Of a DNA stretch of 64,000 nucleotides, positions 11,000 through 21,394 are shown one piece after another (within the stretch, counting starts at the first letter, position 1; each line of letters opens with the position of its first letter). A program made the translations under genes and the position numbers. The notes beneath the pieces are model-generated. The model was not told the DNA's origin. It worked only from the letters and a program-made list of their open reading frames with translations, and searched no databases. Location of the stretch: NCBI RefSeq assembly GCF_964199755.1, contig NC_133913.1:6922201-6986200 (forward strand), read 5' to 3'. The stretch is from Larus michahellis. Lineage: Eukaryota; Chordata; Aves; Charadriiformes; Laridae.

Positions 11000-12225
11000 A
11001 TGCAAGTCAGATCTCTCATCCTCATGGCCTTCCTGGGGCAACTGCTGGGTAAGTCCTGGCTTTCTATAAATGCATCCTTCTTCTCCCAAGGCTTGCCAGG
11101 TTGATCAGGATCATGCAGAGAACTACTCCTTAACTAGAGGAAAATGCTGGGAAATATTGACTCACATTTTTGGATTTCAACCTGTTCTCTCAAGATCCTC
11201 TTTCTTTTGGATATGAAAAGAAAGAAGAGAGATACCTGCTTTTCTCTCACCTTCATGCCTTTCTCTCTGACTTTCGCTCCTGATCCGCGTGCTGTCGCCA
11301 CAGGAGATCTCAGCTCTCATTTTTGCATGAGAGCACTCTCACATTTTCCCTTTCCAATGCAAATTGGCAGAACTTGTCAACCCTGCCTGGAGGACATTTA
11401 TGCTCTCATCCCACTGGCATTACCAGGGCGTCCCATTATGCCTCCTGGCTGGCACATGCCTGACATGCCTTCCAGTTTTCTCCTGTCTGTTTACACAGCC
11501 AGGGATCTCTCTTTCTACCATTCATCTCAGCATTGCCGCTCATCAGGGAGCTAGGAACTCTTGGAGATGACAGGCATAGTGAAACAGGATGAACCTTTTT
11601 GCCATAGCTCCATAGATGCCTCAACATGCTGGAGTTGTGCTGGTCCCAGCACACAAAGGTTAGGCTGTTCCCTGGTTCTCTGGGCACTAGGAGCAGGGAG
11701 GAGGAACAGGACTTGGGAGGAGGAGCAGGGACACTGCACAGCTCTTCTCAAGCTCCACACTGGGCTCAGAGCTCCGAGCTGCTGCCCAAAACTCCTCTCC
11801 ACCTGGATGTCCCCAGAACTCAGGATTTTCCTACAGGACAAGGGAGAGGCAGCCTTCTCTGCCTGGGTCTTGCTTCCACTCCTGGTTTGTTTCCCAGAGC
11901 CCTTCCCTGCTGAGCTGCTGACCTTCGCTTTCTTCCAGGCACCATGGGCCAGGTCACTGTCACCCAGCAAGAAAGACAAGTCACAGTGAAGCAGAGAGAC
12001 AACTTTTAATAACATGAACCTACCAGACTTCCAGCTATTACGGCTTGGTCTGGTACCAGCAGAGGAAAGGCCAAGGTCCCCAGCTGGTCTGTTATCACGC
12101 AACTGCTGGCCGAAGCCCAGTGGCCGTCTCACCACCGTGCTGAACACCATGGAGAAATACAGCCTCCTCCAGCTGGAGGAAGTCGGGCTCTTTGACAGTG
12201 CCTTGTACCTCTGTGCAGTGCGTGA
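11000..12225 (+). pseudogene. TRAV/TRDV-type V segment, decayed
   Basis: Exon 1 (11000-11048) encodes a 16-residue leader (MQVRSLILMAF...) with a GTAAGT donor. Exon 2 (11939-12225) follows a TTCCAG acceptor. V-domain landmarks are present but scattered over three frames: QVTVTQQ at the N-terminus, a WYQQ region, GRLTTVL, and DSALYLCAV at the end. The codon of the first framework cysteine reads TGA instead of TGC (near 12015), preceded by another frame change with TAATAA. It is clearly nonfunctional. The leader resembles that at 63247, so this is a second V family paired with the TRAV1-like type. Confidence 0.88.
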
Positions 12226-12264
12226 CACCCCGGTGCAGGGAGCTTCCTTGGCTGTGGAAGAGCC
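12226..12264 (+). other. Degenerate 23-RSS of the pseudogene V
   Basis: Heptamer CACCCCG (4/7), 23-bp spacer, nonamer GGAAGAGCC (5/9). The spacing is preserved although the motifs have drifted, which supports the exon-end assignment. Confidence 0.65.
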
Positions 12265-13559
12265 CAGGGGATGGAGGAGATGTGTCTGTGCAAGGCTGAG
12301 GATGAGGGAAGGGGCTGTCAGGTGTGCCCTTGCAGCGCTGCTTCCCCTGTACACCCAGGGATCTGCAGGACAAGGTCCTGTGATGGAACGTTTTCTGTCC
12401 GTTCCACACATCAATTTATGCAATGATGGCCTTAAACATTCCCATACCACACTACATGAAGGCACAGTCTTCCTATAGCCAATGCATTGGAAGTTATTCT
12501 GTCTGATTAAACAGCACACACTTGAACCATTGCATTTATATATTAGCCATTTGTTTATCTTCACTGCTATTAATAACCGCAGGCACATCCATCCTCCACG
12601 ACACCCACTGGGTTTGTCTTGTCTCAAGATGGAGACACCTTAAAGCTGGTTCCATTTTGTTATTTCCCTCGGGAACATTGGCCATGGCGGTTGATGTAAA
12701 GAGATGCTGTGCCTTTTCTTCTCCTAGGCAGATCCCAGCATGGGGCATCCATGGGTCTTCATTCCCCTGTTCTCGCTGGGGGCGTTAAACATTCTAGTGG
12801 GAGCTGCTCAGTTCCTCCTGCTCATCTGCTGTGATGAACTGGCACTTTTAGTAGCAAGTGTCCTGGATCTGCTCAGTCACAAATGAGTGCCTGTGCACTG
12901 CTCTCTTCCCCCAGAGGGATTTTCTTTCCTTTTTCTCCCTGTGCATAGCGGTGGCTCCTCAAGGGAAACATCTCCATGAACAGTAGCTGCTGCTGCAGAG
13001 GCTCCCCACACAGGGACAGGCATTGTCCCTCACTCTGCTGGGTTGAGGGGGACACTCAGCACAGCCCTCTGCTTTACAGACAGTCCCTCTCCAAGCTTCA
13101 CATAGTCACACGTGTGACCTCTAAATGCCTTTGCTAGCCAGGGTCCTGTCCCCTGGGCAAGCACATGGTCTACCCTAGTACAACAGCACAGTCCAGGGAA
13201 AGGCTGCATTGCTGTTGACAACAGGAACATTGGGTGCCCCTGACGTGTAACTGTCATCATCCCCTTGGGAGCTGCTGGCTCCAGTCCCCGAGAGGGAGAT
13301 GCCAGGCTACAGTGACTTGGGCCCACAGCAGGAGCCTTTAAGGTTTTACATTTCAGGTGCAATTGGGTAGGCTAGAGTGAGAAAGCAAGAGCAGGAAATA
13401 GGAATGAAGATGACCCCAGTCCGGGTCAGGCAGTGCGCACACCATGGGTTCAGGTGCTCATGTGCATGAGGTGCTCACCACCTCATTGTCTGCTGCAGGA
13501 GGAAAATGGCTGGGCACAAGCAAACCAGGACATGTGTGGGCTGTATGGAAGACACATTT
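12265..13559. other. No gene recognised
   Basis: Intergenic sequence after the decayed V. No conserved frame, RNA gene or clear repeat was seen by eye. Confidence 0.5.
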
Positions 13560-13960
13560 TTGATGCAGGCAGTCCATGAACACATTAGGACAGAGGCTTT
13601 CTGTGATCTGCTACTCACAAATGAGGAAGAACTGTTGGATGATGGAAAGTTCAAGATCAGCCTTGCCTGCAGTGACCAGGAGACTGTGGAATTTAAGATC
13701 CTCAGAGAACTGACCAAGACAAACAGGACAACTACTGCAATGGACTTCAGAAGAGCGCATCTTGTAGTGGTAAGGAACCGACCGGCTTGGCACAATGCCC
13801 TGGGAAACTTCCCCAAGGCAGGGAGGTCCCAGAGGAGCTGGCTAACCTTCAAGGAGAGCCTCCTCAGAGCACAAGGATGGTCCTCTGCAAAATGGATTTA
13901 AAAGCACAGCTGGAGTGGAAAATTGCAAGAGATGTGAAGGGAATCAAGAAAGGTATTTCT
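13560..13960 (+). mobile_element. CR1: Old CR1 endonuclease fragment
   Basis: A ~130-codon frame aligns with CR1 ORF2 at 23289: DLLLTN matches DLLFVN, the SDH region is SDQ, VEFKILREL matches IEFSILREA, and MDFRRA matches LDFRRA. This is the C-terminal part of the AP-type endonuclease domain and the start of the linker. The catalytic SDH histidine has changed to Gln. Both ends are lost. Confidence 0.85.
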
Positions 13961-14364
13961 GGGCCTAATGGCAGCAACAGGATGGCTAAGTAGATTTGGG
14001 CTCATTACTTGGTAAGGAAGTGGATCTGGAGACAAGTGACATGTACTCGATGTCTCTTTCTCCTCAGCTTTTACTGGTATGGCTTCTTCTCAGGGCTACC
14101 ATATCCCTCACCCTCCCCACAGACTCTATGGGAATGAAGCAGCACCCACAGTAGAAGAATAAGGAATTAAGGAGCTTGTACTACCATTTGGACATACACA
14201 AGTTCATGGGATCACTTGGGATGCATCCAAGGGCATTCAAGGAGCTGACTGGACAGTATCTACCCAGTCCCTGGAAGGAAGATGGAGACAATATTCTCAG
14301 GAACCTTCTCTAAATGCATGAAAGGCAAGGAGGGGATTGGGAGCAGCTGACAAGGTTTTACTGG

Positions 14365-14596
14365 GGACAAATGATGCCTCACCAACCTCATTGCTTTCCA
14401 TGAGGAGTTGACAGGCACTGTGGGAAGGGGAGGGGCACCGCGTGGGGTGTGCCGTGACTTTAGCAAGACCTTTGACATAGCCTCATGGGTGCACACACAT
14501 GCACACCCATAGGCAGACGAAGCTATGCACACTCACAGGCATGGACACGCACAAATATGTGTGCCGTTGGGGAATTTTTATTGTACCATTTGAGGC
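14365..14596 (+). repeat. Old CR1 scrap plus CA-rich tract
   Basis: 14365-14480 matches 43330-43440 and reads as a degraded CR1 RT piece (DFSKTFD-like). 14480-14560 is rich in alternating CA/GC dinucleotides (GTGCACACACATGCACACCC), also seen at 43.44 kb. Together they form the left flank of unit A. Confidence 0.6.
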
Positions 14597-15192
14597 AAGT
14601 TAAACACTTGCCTATGCTTAGAGTTAAAAAAAAAAAAAAAAAAGAAAAAAAACCCCCAACAAACGACCACCAAATGATCAGTCTATTGGCCAGAGTCCTA
14701 TCACCATAAGCAGTTCTACAAGGAATCTGCAAAGATGAGTCAGAAGCCAATTCCTTATATACACTGGCAGAAGCACAGGTGCCAACTGTCATAAGTGATC
14801 TCCCTAAGGGTGCCGTGGGGGTGTGGGACCAGTCCCAGCTCTGTAAAGGGAATGGTGCCTCAGTGATCAGTATTCACAGGGCAGCAGAGTGTGGCACACC
14901 TGGGACAAGCCAGACTCCCCACAGGCTGCAAACACTGAGGCTGGAACACCTGAAATTATAATAACTGATCCCAGTAAGAAAGGCACTCTGCCTCTTCAAA
15001 GCATTCCTTAAAAATGTCATTTGTTAGTGCCAGGACTAGAAAGAAAGAGATGATAATATAGGTAACCTTACATCCCTCGAGATGCTGGGAACACTGAGCA
15101 GATCCCATTCACAGAAGCGTTGCTCCATTTTGGTCCGTTGAGTTTTAGAGCATTTTCTTCAAAGGAAACAGTTCCATTCATCATTTCAACTG

Positions 15193-15730
15193 TCAAATGC
15201 TACAACTCTGCCAGTTGTTTATTGCATGTGAAAAACTACGAGCAGCTTTCCCATCCTTGTTTCTTAGGGTGGAAACCAAGGGGTTGAGCAGGGGAGTAAG
15301 AATGATGCAAAGAAGAGCCACTGCTCTGCCTAGCGACCCTTTGAAGGGGGCTCCCATGTACGTGGAGACACACGTGCCATAGAAACTGGCCACAGCAGTG
15401 AAATGGGAAGCACGGGTTGAGTCAGCTCAGTGCCTGCCTTCTGCACAGCAGAGCCACAGGACGATTCTTGCTCTGCACCTGTAGAGAAGTGAGGATGAAG
15501 TGGAAGCAGCAGAGGGTCACATCACAAATACCAAACATGATGACATCCTTGTTGGCAGAAGTGCCAGCACAAGCCATGTCCAGGAGGAGGGGTGGCAGAT
15601 GACTGAACTGGTGCATGTGCCTGGGTGCGCAGTAAACCAAGTGGGACGTGATCTTCTCATTCCCCTGCATGCTCTTTATGAGAGCAATTTGATCTCCCTC
15701 AGAAATACACCGTTTCACTGTCCTCATTTC
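15193..15730 (-). pseudogene. Olfactory receptor C-terminal fragment (unit A)
   Basis: Minus-strand remnant of a class A olfactory GPCR. 15727-15422 shows the extracellular loop 2/TM5 region (HLPPLLLDMACAGTSAN). 15393-15193 shows TM6-TM7 with FYGT and the OR hallmark PLLNPLVSTLRNKD. The two parts are in different frames, so there is at least one frameshift, and the N-terminal half (TM1-TM4) is absent. A nearly identical copy is at 26912-27449, and a short scrap at about 45035-45130. Confidence 0.88.
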
Positions 15731-15759
15731 TGTGCTGACTGCCCACAGTTCCCACAGGT

Positions 15760-16275
15760 TTAGCTTCAGTTTCCAGCCTCAATTCATTCAGCAGAATGAG
15801 TGACTTTTCCCTGCTGATGCCTCCAGGCCATGGCCCGAGATTTGGTGATGGAGGAAAGAGGTCACCCCAAAGCCTGTTCCCTGCATTACCACTCCTGCTA
15901 TTCTGAGGAGCCAATCATCTTCTGGAACTCCACACCCACTACCCAAACACCCCAGCACAGCTCCGGCCATAGCAAGAGGAACACCCTTCCTCAAAAGCTC
16001 GTAGGGCTGCTGCCCCCTCAGGGCCTCCTGCCTTTCTGGGCATCCATGAGCAGAGGCAGAGCAGGGCAAGGCCTGATGCTCATTGGCAGCAGAACAGCCA
16101 GGGATGCCTTCCTCAGCTCCAAGGGATGGTTCCCAAAAGAGAAGCCCCTGCAAGCCGTCCCAACCTCCCACTCCTCTGAGAATGGAGACAGGTCTCCTTG
16201 TGCTCTCAGTCCCTTCCATCCCTTCTCCTTTGGAAGCCAGGCAGTGTCCCTAGAGGGAAGGACCACGTGGACGCC
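15760..16275. other. Spacer between OR fragment and keratin A 3' end
   Basis: No gene recognised. The stretch is conserved in units A, B and D (27.48-27.99 and 45.15-45.68 kb), which is expected for duplicated downstream flank of the keratin gene. Confidence 0.6.
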
Positions 16276-16295
16276 AGGCTTGAATGCAACAGAAC

Positions 16296-16301
16296 TTTAA
16301 T
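16296..16301 (-). terminator. Keratin A polyadenylation signal
   Basis: ATTAAA on the minus strand about 330 nt past the keratin A stop. The same signal occurs at 28015-28020 (keratin B) and 45704-45709 (keratin D), within conserved sequence, supporting use in all copies. Confidence 0.7.
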
Positions 16302-16628
16302 GATTCAAAAGAGGGAAACAAAGTCACTCCACATGGAGGCCACCAATGCGTGGGGCCCCAAGGGCAGCTGTGAGTCTGCTGTCCTTGGCTATGGAGAAGT
16401 TCCCACCTCATGTCTGTCATCCTGGCCCACAGAAGGAGATGAGACAGACAGTCCCTAGCAGTCTGGCATTAGGGGGACAAGGGGATCCAAAGCAAACAAG
16501 GAAAAGGGAGAGAAAGGCAAAGCCATTCCGCTGTGTTGAAAACAACACTCAAAAGATCAATCCGCTGCCCAGCACCGTGTTCTGAGTTCCTCAGGGAGCC
16601 TCTTCTTGGGGCTTTCCTATAATCTTTA

Positions 16629-16931
16629 TCAGAGGAGGGACCTTCTTCCATAGTAGCGGCTGGAAATGCCAGAGAGGTCACAGCACCCAGAGGTGATGGG
16701 CACTCCATCACAGCTGAGGATGCTGCCAACGGCAGCGGAGGTGGAGGATCCCACAACGGTGTTCTGTGGGAAGGAGCTGAGGATGGGGCCAGGCAGGGTC
16801 ACCACCACGGGAGAGGGCTCGATGACAACGGTGGAGTTCTGGCACTGCCTGACACAGGGCTCATTGCAGCTGTTGGCCAGAGGTGTTGGGCCACAGGGCC
16901 GGCAGGGCAGGCACTGGTTGTAGCAAGACAT
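16629..16931 (-). CDS. Feather beta-keratin A
   Basis: Complete 100-residue feather-type corneous beta-protein that assembles into the 3-4 nm filaments of feather. It has a Cys-rich N-terminus ([10 protein letters not shown]), a central Pro/Val core able to form beta strands (residues ~35-60), and a Gly/Ser/Cys tail with SGCCDLS and a basic end RRSLL. Coding lies wholly in exon 2, whose acceptor (CTCTCCCAG) is 22 nt before the ATG; the 356-bp intron spans 17309-16954. It differs from keratin B by a single residue: Tyr instead of Cys at position 94, removing one crosslinking cysteine. Neighbours are an OR remnant downstream and V2 upstream on the other strand. Confidence 0.97.
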   Translation of the reverse strand: MSCYNQCLPCRPCGPTPLANSCNEPCVRQCQNSTVVIEPSPVVVTLPGPILSSFPQNTVVGSSTSAAVGSILSCDGVPITSGCCDLSGISSRYYGRRSLL

Positions 16932-17309
16932 GTCTCTAAGGGTAGAGGTGCACCTGGGAGAGAAGCAGGGAGGAAAGAGAGCACAAGGGTGTGTGAGAAG
17001 CAGCCTGGTTACCCTGTCACAAAGGATCTAAGGCCACTACTGAGTGGAGAGATGGAAGCTGTGTTAAGGAGCCACATTGTTATCAATGGTCTACAAATTG
17101 GAGCCTGGCCCATGGAGGGTCTCGTAATTTGTAAACCAGGGCCACCACAGCTACATCCCAGCTACTCTCTTTGCAGAACTTCCCCACACTTCCCTCTAGC
17201 ATGACAGGGAGCTCCAGGACACAGAAAAGAAGAGAGGCAATACCAGCTGAGAGGTCCATCGAGGAGACATATCACTTTGGAAGAGGAGGAGAAGGAGCTT
17301 CAGACTCAC

Positions 17310-17376
17310 CTGGTTCCCAAGGAGAAGGAGGCCAGAGAAGTGCAGGAGAGAGCAGGGACTTGGGCTGGCTTTTATA
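17310..17376 (-). promoter_or_regulatory. Keratin A promoter (TATA) and 5' UTR exon 1
   Basis: TATAAAAG on the minus strand (17376-17369). About 30 bp downstream a short noncoding exon (about 17345-17310) ends CCAG before a GTGAGT donor. This layout, a TATA box with a noncoding exon 1 spliced next to the ATG, is standard for avian feather keratins. Confidence 0.85.
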
Positions 17377-17399
17377 CCTGCCCTTCATTGCCGCAGCAC

Positions 17400-19505
17400 C
17401 AGAGGCATCCTTTGCGGAGGTAACAATTTTTGCACAAGCTCATCTTGAATGCAAACCATCACAGCTAATGATATGGGCTGTGCTTTGGTCTCCTGCACTG
17501 CTGCCTTTTAATTTCCAGAGTTGTACCATACCCATTCCTCAATCAAAGTTTCCTGTGATCACTGGGATGAAAGGCCCCAGGATTTCCTGGGCAGGAACGC
17601 AGCAGTGTAGGCAGAAGACTCAGTTCAAGTGCTGAGTGGGTCCAGAGGAGGCAAGTGACACCAGACTGGGTCACTTCAGTGGGGCTGTTTGGTGTCGTTC
17701 TCTGGAAGAAGCTCCAGCCGTCCTCCGCTGGCAGCCCAAGTGCTCCCGCACATGAGGAAGTGACACTTCCATCTCTTTCGTTCCCTCCTCAGCTCACCCC
17801 GGTGGTCACTTGTTGTTGCCTCCCCAGGTGTGTGCGTTGTGCTGTTAGGTTTTTGACCCCATCCTGCCTAACACTGTCTTCAGGAAAAAACTGTGGCCTG
17901 TTTTGACTCGTCCCCACTCTGTGCAGTCTGTGAGTACACAAGTAAAGACATAGGAATGCCTGGGGCCTTGTCCTTTCCCAAATGCTCTAACCCTGCCACA
18001 GTTGTCCCCAGGTGTTGTCAGCAGGATCCGCACCTGGGTGTGTTCCTGCATCTGTTCTTCTCATCTGTGCTTTATGAGCAGCTGTGTTAGTGTGGATGAA
18101 TGTGGAATCACAAATTAGTGTATAATTTCATGGTGGCCTGCATGAGACCGTGTGTGCATGTGTGTCCTTGTGTGTCCCTCCTCAAGAAGCAATATGCTGC
18201 TCATGACAGGGACATTCTCTGTTGCTCTCTCCATGAGCACCAGAGAGCAGCAGATTCCCAGATTCAGAAGGCACCTGAGTGCAGCTGAGTGGTGATGGCA
18301 CCAGCCTGCTGGAGATGTGTCCAGGGAAGAGGCACTGAAATGCAGCCCCTGCCTCCTGACACCTCCTTCTCCTGCCCCTCCAAAGCTTCTGCCAATTTCA
18401 GGCCACAAGAACAGTTTCACTCCTGTTTGACTCCTTAGTTTAATTCATATTAGCAATATTGGGAGCTCCTCAGCAGGGTTGGCAGTCCCCGCTCCCTGCC
18501 TCTCCAGGCCAGGACACAGTTCCTTTCCCCAGTATTAGAGAGATCAAAAGGATGGGGATTGCTTTCTGGGCAAGGAGAAAGGATGAGGGATCTTGTCCAC
18601 CATGTGCTGGCCATCCCTGAGTGGATCTGCTTCCAAAGCACTATTGACTGTGTCTGGGATGGGACATAGCCCTCTCTCATGCCCAAGCCAATGCCAAACG
18701 TACTTGTGCTCTTCACAGGCGTGGTGCTGTGCCCGGCAGGGGCTGAGACCTTTTCCCAAACAGGTCCTGAATGAAAGGAACACAGAGTCTGATATCACTG
18801 CGCTGTGATTGGAAGAACAGACTCTGTGGATTTCACAGGAGAAGCCAAAGAACTGATGACAGCTTTGATGTTCATGCCCATAATGAACACTAGTGTCGGT
18901 GGTGTCTGGGGTGGGACACGGTCTTCTCTCATGTCACATGTCTCATGTCACATTGACCTGATGCCATGTCAGGCAGGGGCTGAGACCTTGGATCAAACAG
19001 GTCCTGAATGAAAGGAACCTGAAGCCTGACATCGCTGTGCTGTGAGTGGAAGGACAGACCCTGTGGCTTGCACAGGGAAAGCCAAAGGGCTGACAACTGC
19101 TTTGGTCTTACAGCCTACAAGGACCTTCATGTCCCACACTGGAATCTCAGTCTGAGTGCCCAGCAACTGCCGCAGGAGGGTACAGACATTAGATTTGAGG
19201 CCACATCCACCGAAGCCTAGTGCTGTCCCACAGGCGTTTCCAAAAGGGACCCTCTTTCTGACAGGGTGTCAAGGGTGTATGGAGTTCCTGAGCCCATCTC
19301 CCCTCCTGAATGTTTGTCTTCCTGGACTCAGGCCCAACCAGGAGACAGTGCAGACAAGGCTTCCCCCTTCCCTTTCATGTACTTTGGTGAGCTCATTGCC
19401 AGGGAGCTCTGCTGGGACAGCTCAGCCAGGGATGACTTCCCTCTCTGTGGAGCTGCTTCTGAGTCGAGACTCTAGTGTAGTTGAGGGCAAAGCTCATTGC
19501 TTTCT
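17400..19505. repeat. Keratin A upstream flank with internal ~255-bp tandem duplication
   Basis: No gene recognised. 18640-18893 and 18894-19150 are two imperfect direct copies of a segment, each carrying CAGGTCCTGAATGAAAGGAAC and the following GCTGTGATTGGAAG / GCTGTGAGTGGAAG. The pair is also in unit B (about 30350-30860) but units 0 and D have a single copy, so the duplication arose in the A/B ancestor. Confidence 0.75.
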
Positions 19506-19509
19506 CAGG

Positions 19510-20150
19510 AGGTGATGGGCACTGTGGACAAGAAAAGGCAGTGGAGATGAGTATCTAGAGTATAGCAGGACCTCTGACAGCCTCTCCTGTCCTTTTTATG
19601 ACCTAACTGGAGGTAATTGGGCTCAATAAGAGGATGGTAAGGTAAGAGTGGAATGTCGGTCAGAAAGAGCTGTGAGCAGTGGTGCAAAGCCCAGCTGGCA
19701 GACACGACCTTGTGGGGTCCCGCAGGGATCAGCAGTAGCACCAACACTTCCTAATGTTTTCATGTACAGTAGTGGGAAGGTCAGCACTTCCTGCAAGTTT
19801 GGGGATGATGCCCAAGTACAGGGAAGAGGCAGGACACTGATCTCTGTAAGCCAAATTGTTCCCAGCAGGTCCATGAAGTACCTGTTTCAAGGAAACCGAG
19901 AAGGTGGCCTAGACTCTGGAAGCACCCAATGGCAGGAGTAGAGGCAATGGACAGCAGCTGGAGCATGTCGAGCTCAAATTCAGTAATGGGCTAAAAGAAT
20001 TGAGGACAGGAATAGATTTCCCTGGGGGTTTCTGCAATCTCCATCCTGGAGTGGCCTGATATAATGGGAATCAATAATGGGAACTGTTCAATGCAGGTGT
20101 TGGTCTAGATGACCTCTGAAGATCTCTTCTCACCTACATTCTGACACTGG
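19510..20150 (+). repeat. Old CR1 remnant (uninterrupted copy)
   Basis: Plus-strand CR1 relic with RT landmarks on broken frames: CGVPQGSAVAPTLPNVF corresponds to [17 protein letters not shown], and KFGDD corresponds to the catalytic KFADD. It ends in a CR1-like 3' UTR (GATGACCTCTGAAGATC). It is present in every unit and so older than the unit array. Confidence 0.8.
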
Positions 20151-20427
20151 GATTCCCCACCACCCCTGCTCTCCCTGACCCCTGCCCACCCATGGAGGAC
20201 AGGGAGAGTCCATTTCCCAGTTGGGCAAAGTGCTCCCCGTGCCGGGGAGAGCCCCTGAGCGCTCTGAGCCCAGGTGAGCCCCCGAGCGGCGCCGGCACAG
20301 AGCTGAGCTCCGGGGCGGAGCTGGCGGCGGCGGAGACGAGAGGAGGCGGTGGAGAGGAGGCGGAGCGGCCGGAGCAGAGAGCCGGGGCTGGCGGGGGGCA
20401 GCGAGGTGTGGGCGGCGGAGCGGCGGG

Positions 20428-21355
20428 ATGCGGCGGTGCCGGGGCGCAGGGCTGTCGGGGCTGGCCGCGCTGCTGCTGGGTGCGTGGGGCTGGCGGTAGT
20501 GGATGGGTCCAGGGCTGTGCCCGGCGTGTTCCCCGGGGAGCCCAGCGCCAACTCTTCCCTCTCCTTCTTCAGCCTCTCTTTCCCGCTCCTGGCTCTCTGC
20601 CATCTTTTATGCCTCCGAGCCTCCTCTTGCTATTTTCCCCATGTCCTCACCGTTTCGATCGGTAGACCTGCTTTGCATTCACCTTTGCATGTCTATTTTT
20701 GCATGCACCCTCTCCTTCCCCTGTGCATTCTGCAGTTCTTATTGCCCTGAAGATTGTCCTCTATCCTTTGCTGTAACACACACTTCCCCTCCTGGTCCTC
20801 TCTCGCCATCCATCCACCCACCCACCCACCTGACTTTTATCTAATCTCCGCATGCATAAATTTCAACTTCACTCCCTGCCTTCTCTCATGCCTTCAGACA
20901 CCCACACCCGGGTCACTCTCCATTTGTGTTGATAGGCCCATACTGCCATCTCTTCCTGTCCTGTGTCCCTGCCACTGTTCCTGACAATTCCTCTGCTAGA
21001 AGAGCCATCACAGCTGGACCACCTTTAACAGCTGTCGTCCTTTCCTTCTCCTTTCTCAGCAGCAGCTGCAGGAGGAGCCCAGGTACAGCAGCAGCAGACG
21101 GTAGAGACCCCCGAGGGCACTGGCATCAACATAAATTGCTCGCACCCCAATATAAACTCTTACGACTTCAAACACTGGTACACTCGGCTGCCAGGACGAG
21201 GCCCTGCATTGCTCATGCGCACACTTGAAGATTCGAAAGAGCTGCGGGACCCGCCGGGGCGGCTGTGGGTGTCGGCAGACCGCCGCTCCAGCGCCCTGTG
21301 GCTCGCCCGGCCCCGGCGCGGGGGCCGCGCTCGGGTATTACTGCGCCCTGGGAGA
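20428..21355 (+). pseudogene. TRAV: TRAV1-like V segment V2, single-base frameshift
   Basis: Exon 1 (20428-20479) encodes the leader MRRCRGAGLSGLAALLL and ends G|GTGCGT. Exon 2 (21063-21355) follows CAG, with INC, HWYT and the FR3 stretch SKELRDPPGRLWVS. Near the end, five Gs occur where V3 has four, shifting the frame just before the codons for the second framework Cys. Everything else including the 23-RSS is preserved. It is the direct duplicate of V3. The break depends on a homopolymer length, so an assembly error is possible; if real, the pseudogene is very young. Confidence 0.88.
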
Positions 21356-21394
21356 CACGGGGAGAGGAGCCGGGGCTGCGGCCGGGCAGGAACC
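21356..21394 (+). other. 23-RSS of V2
   Basis: CACGGGG, 23-bp spacer identical to that of V1 and V4, GCAGGAACC. Confidence 0.85.

Noticed and set aside
11551-12627. 358-codon frame opposite the decayed V segment
   Set aside because: It is antisense to the V exon, no domain is recognised, and there is no splice or promoter context.
15193-15382. Plus-strand frame over the OR fragment
   Set aside because: It is the antisense of the TM7 region; the OR motif is on the minus strand.
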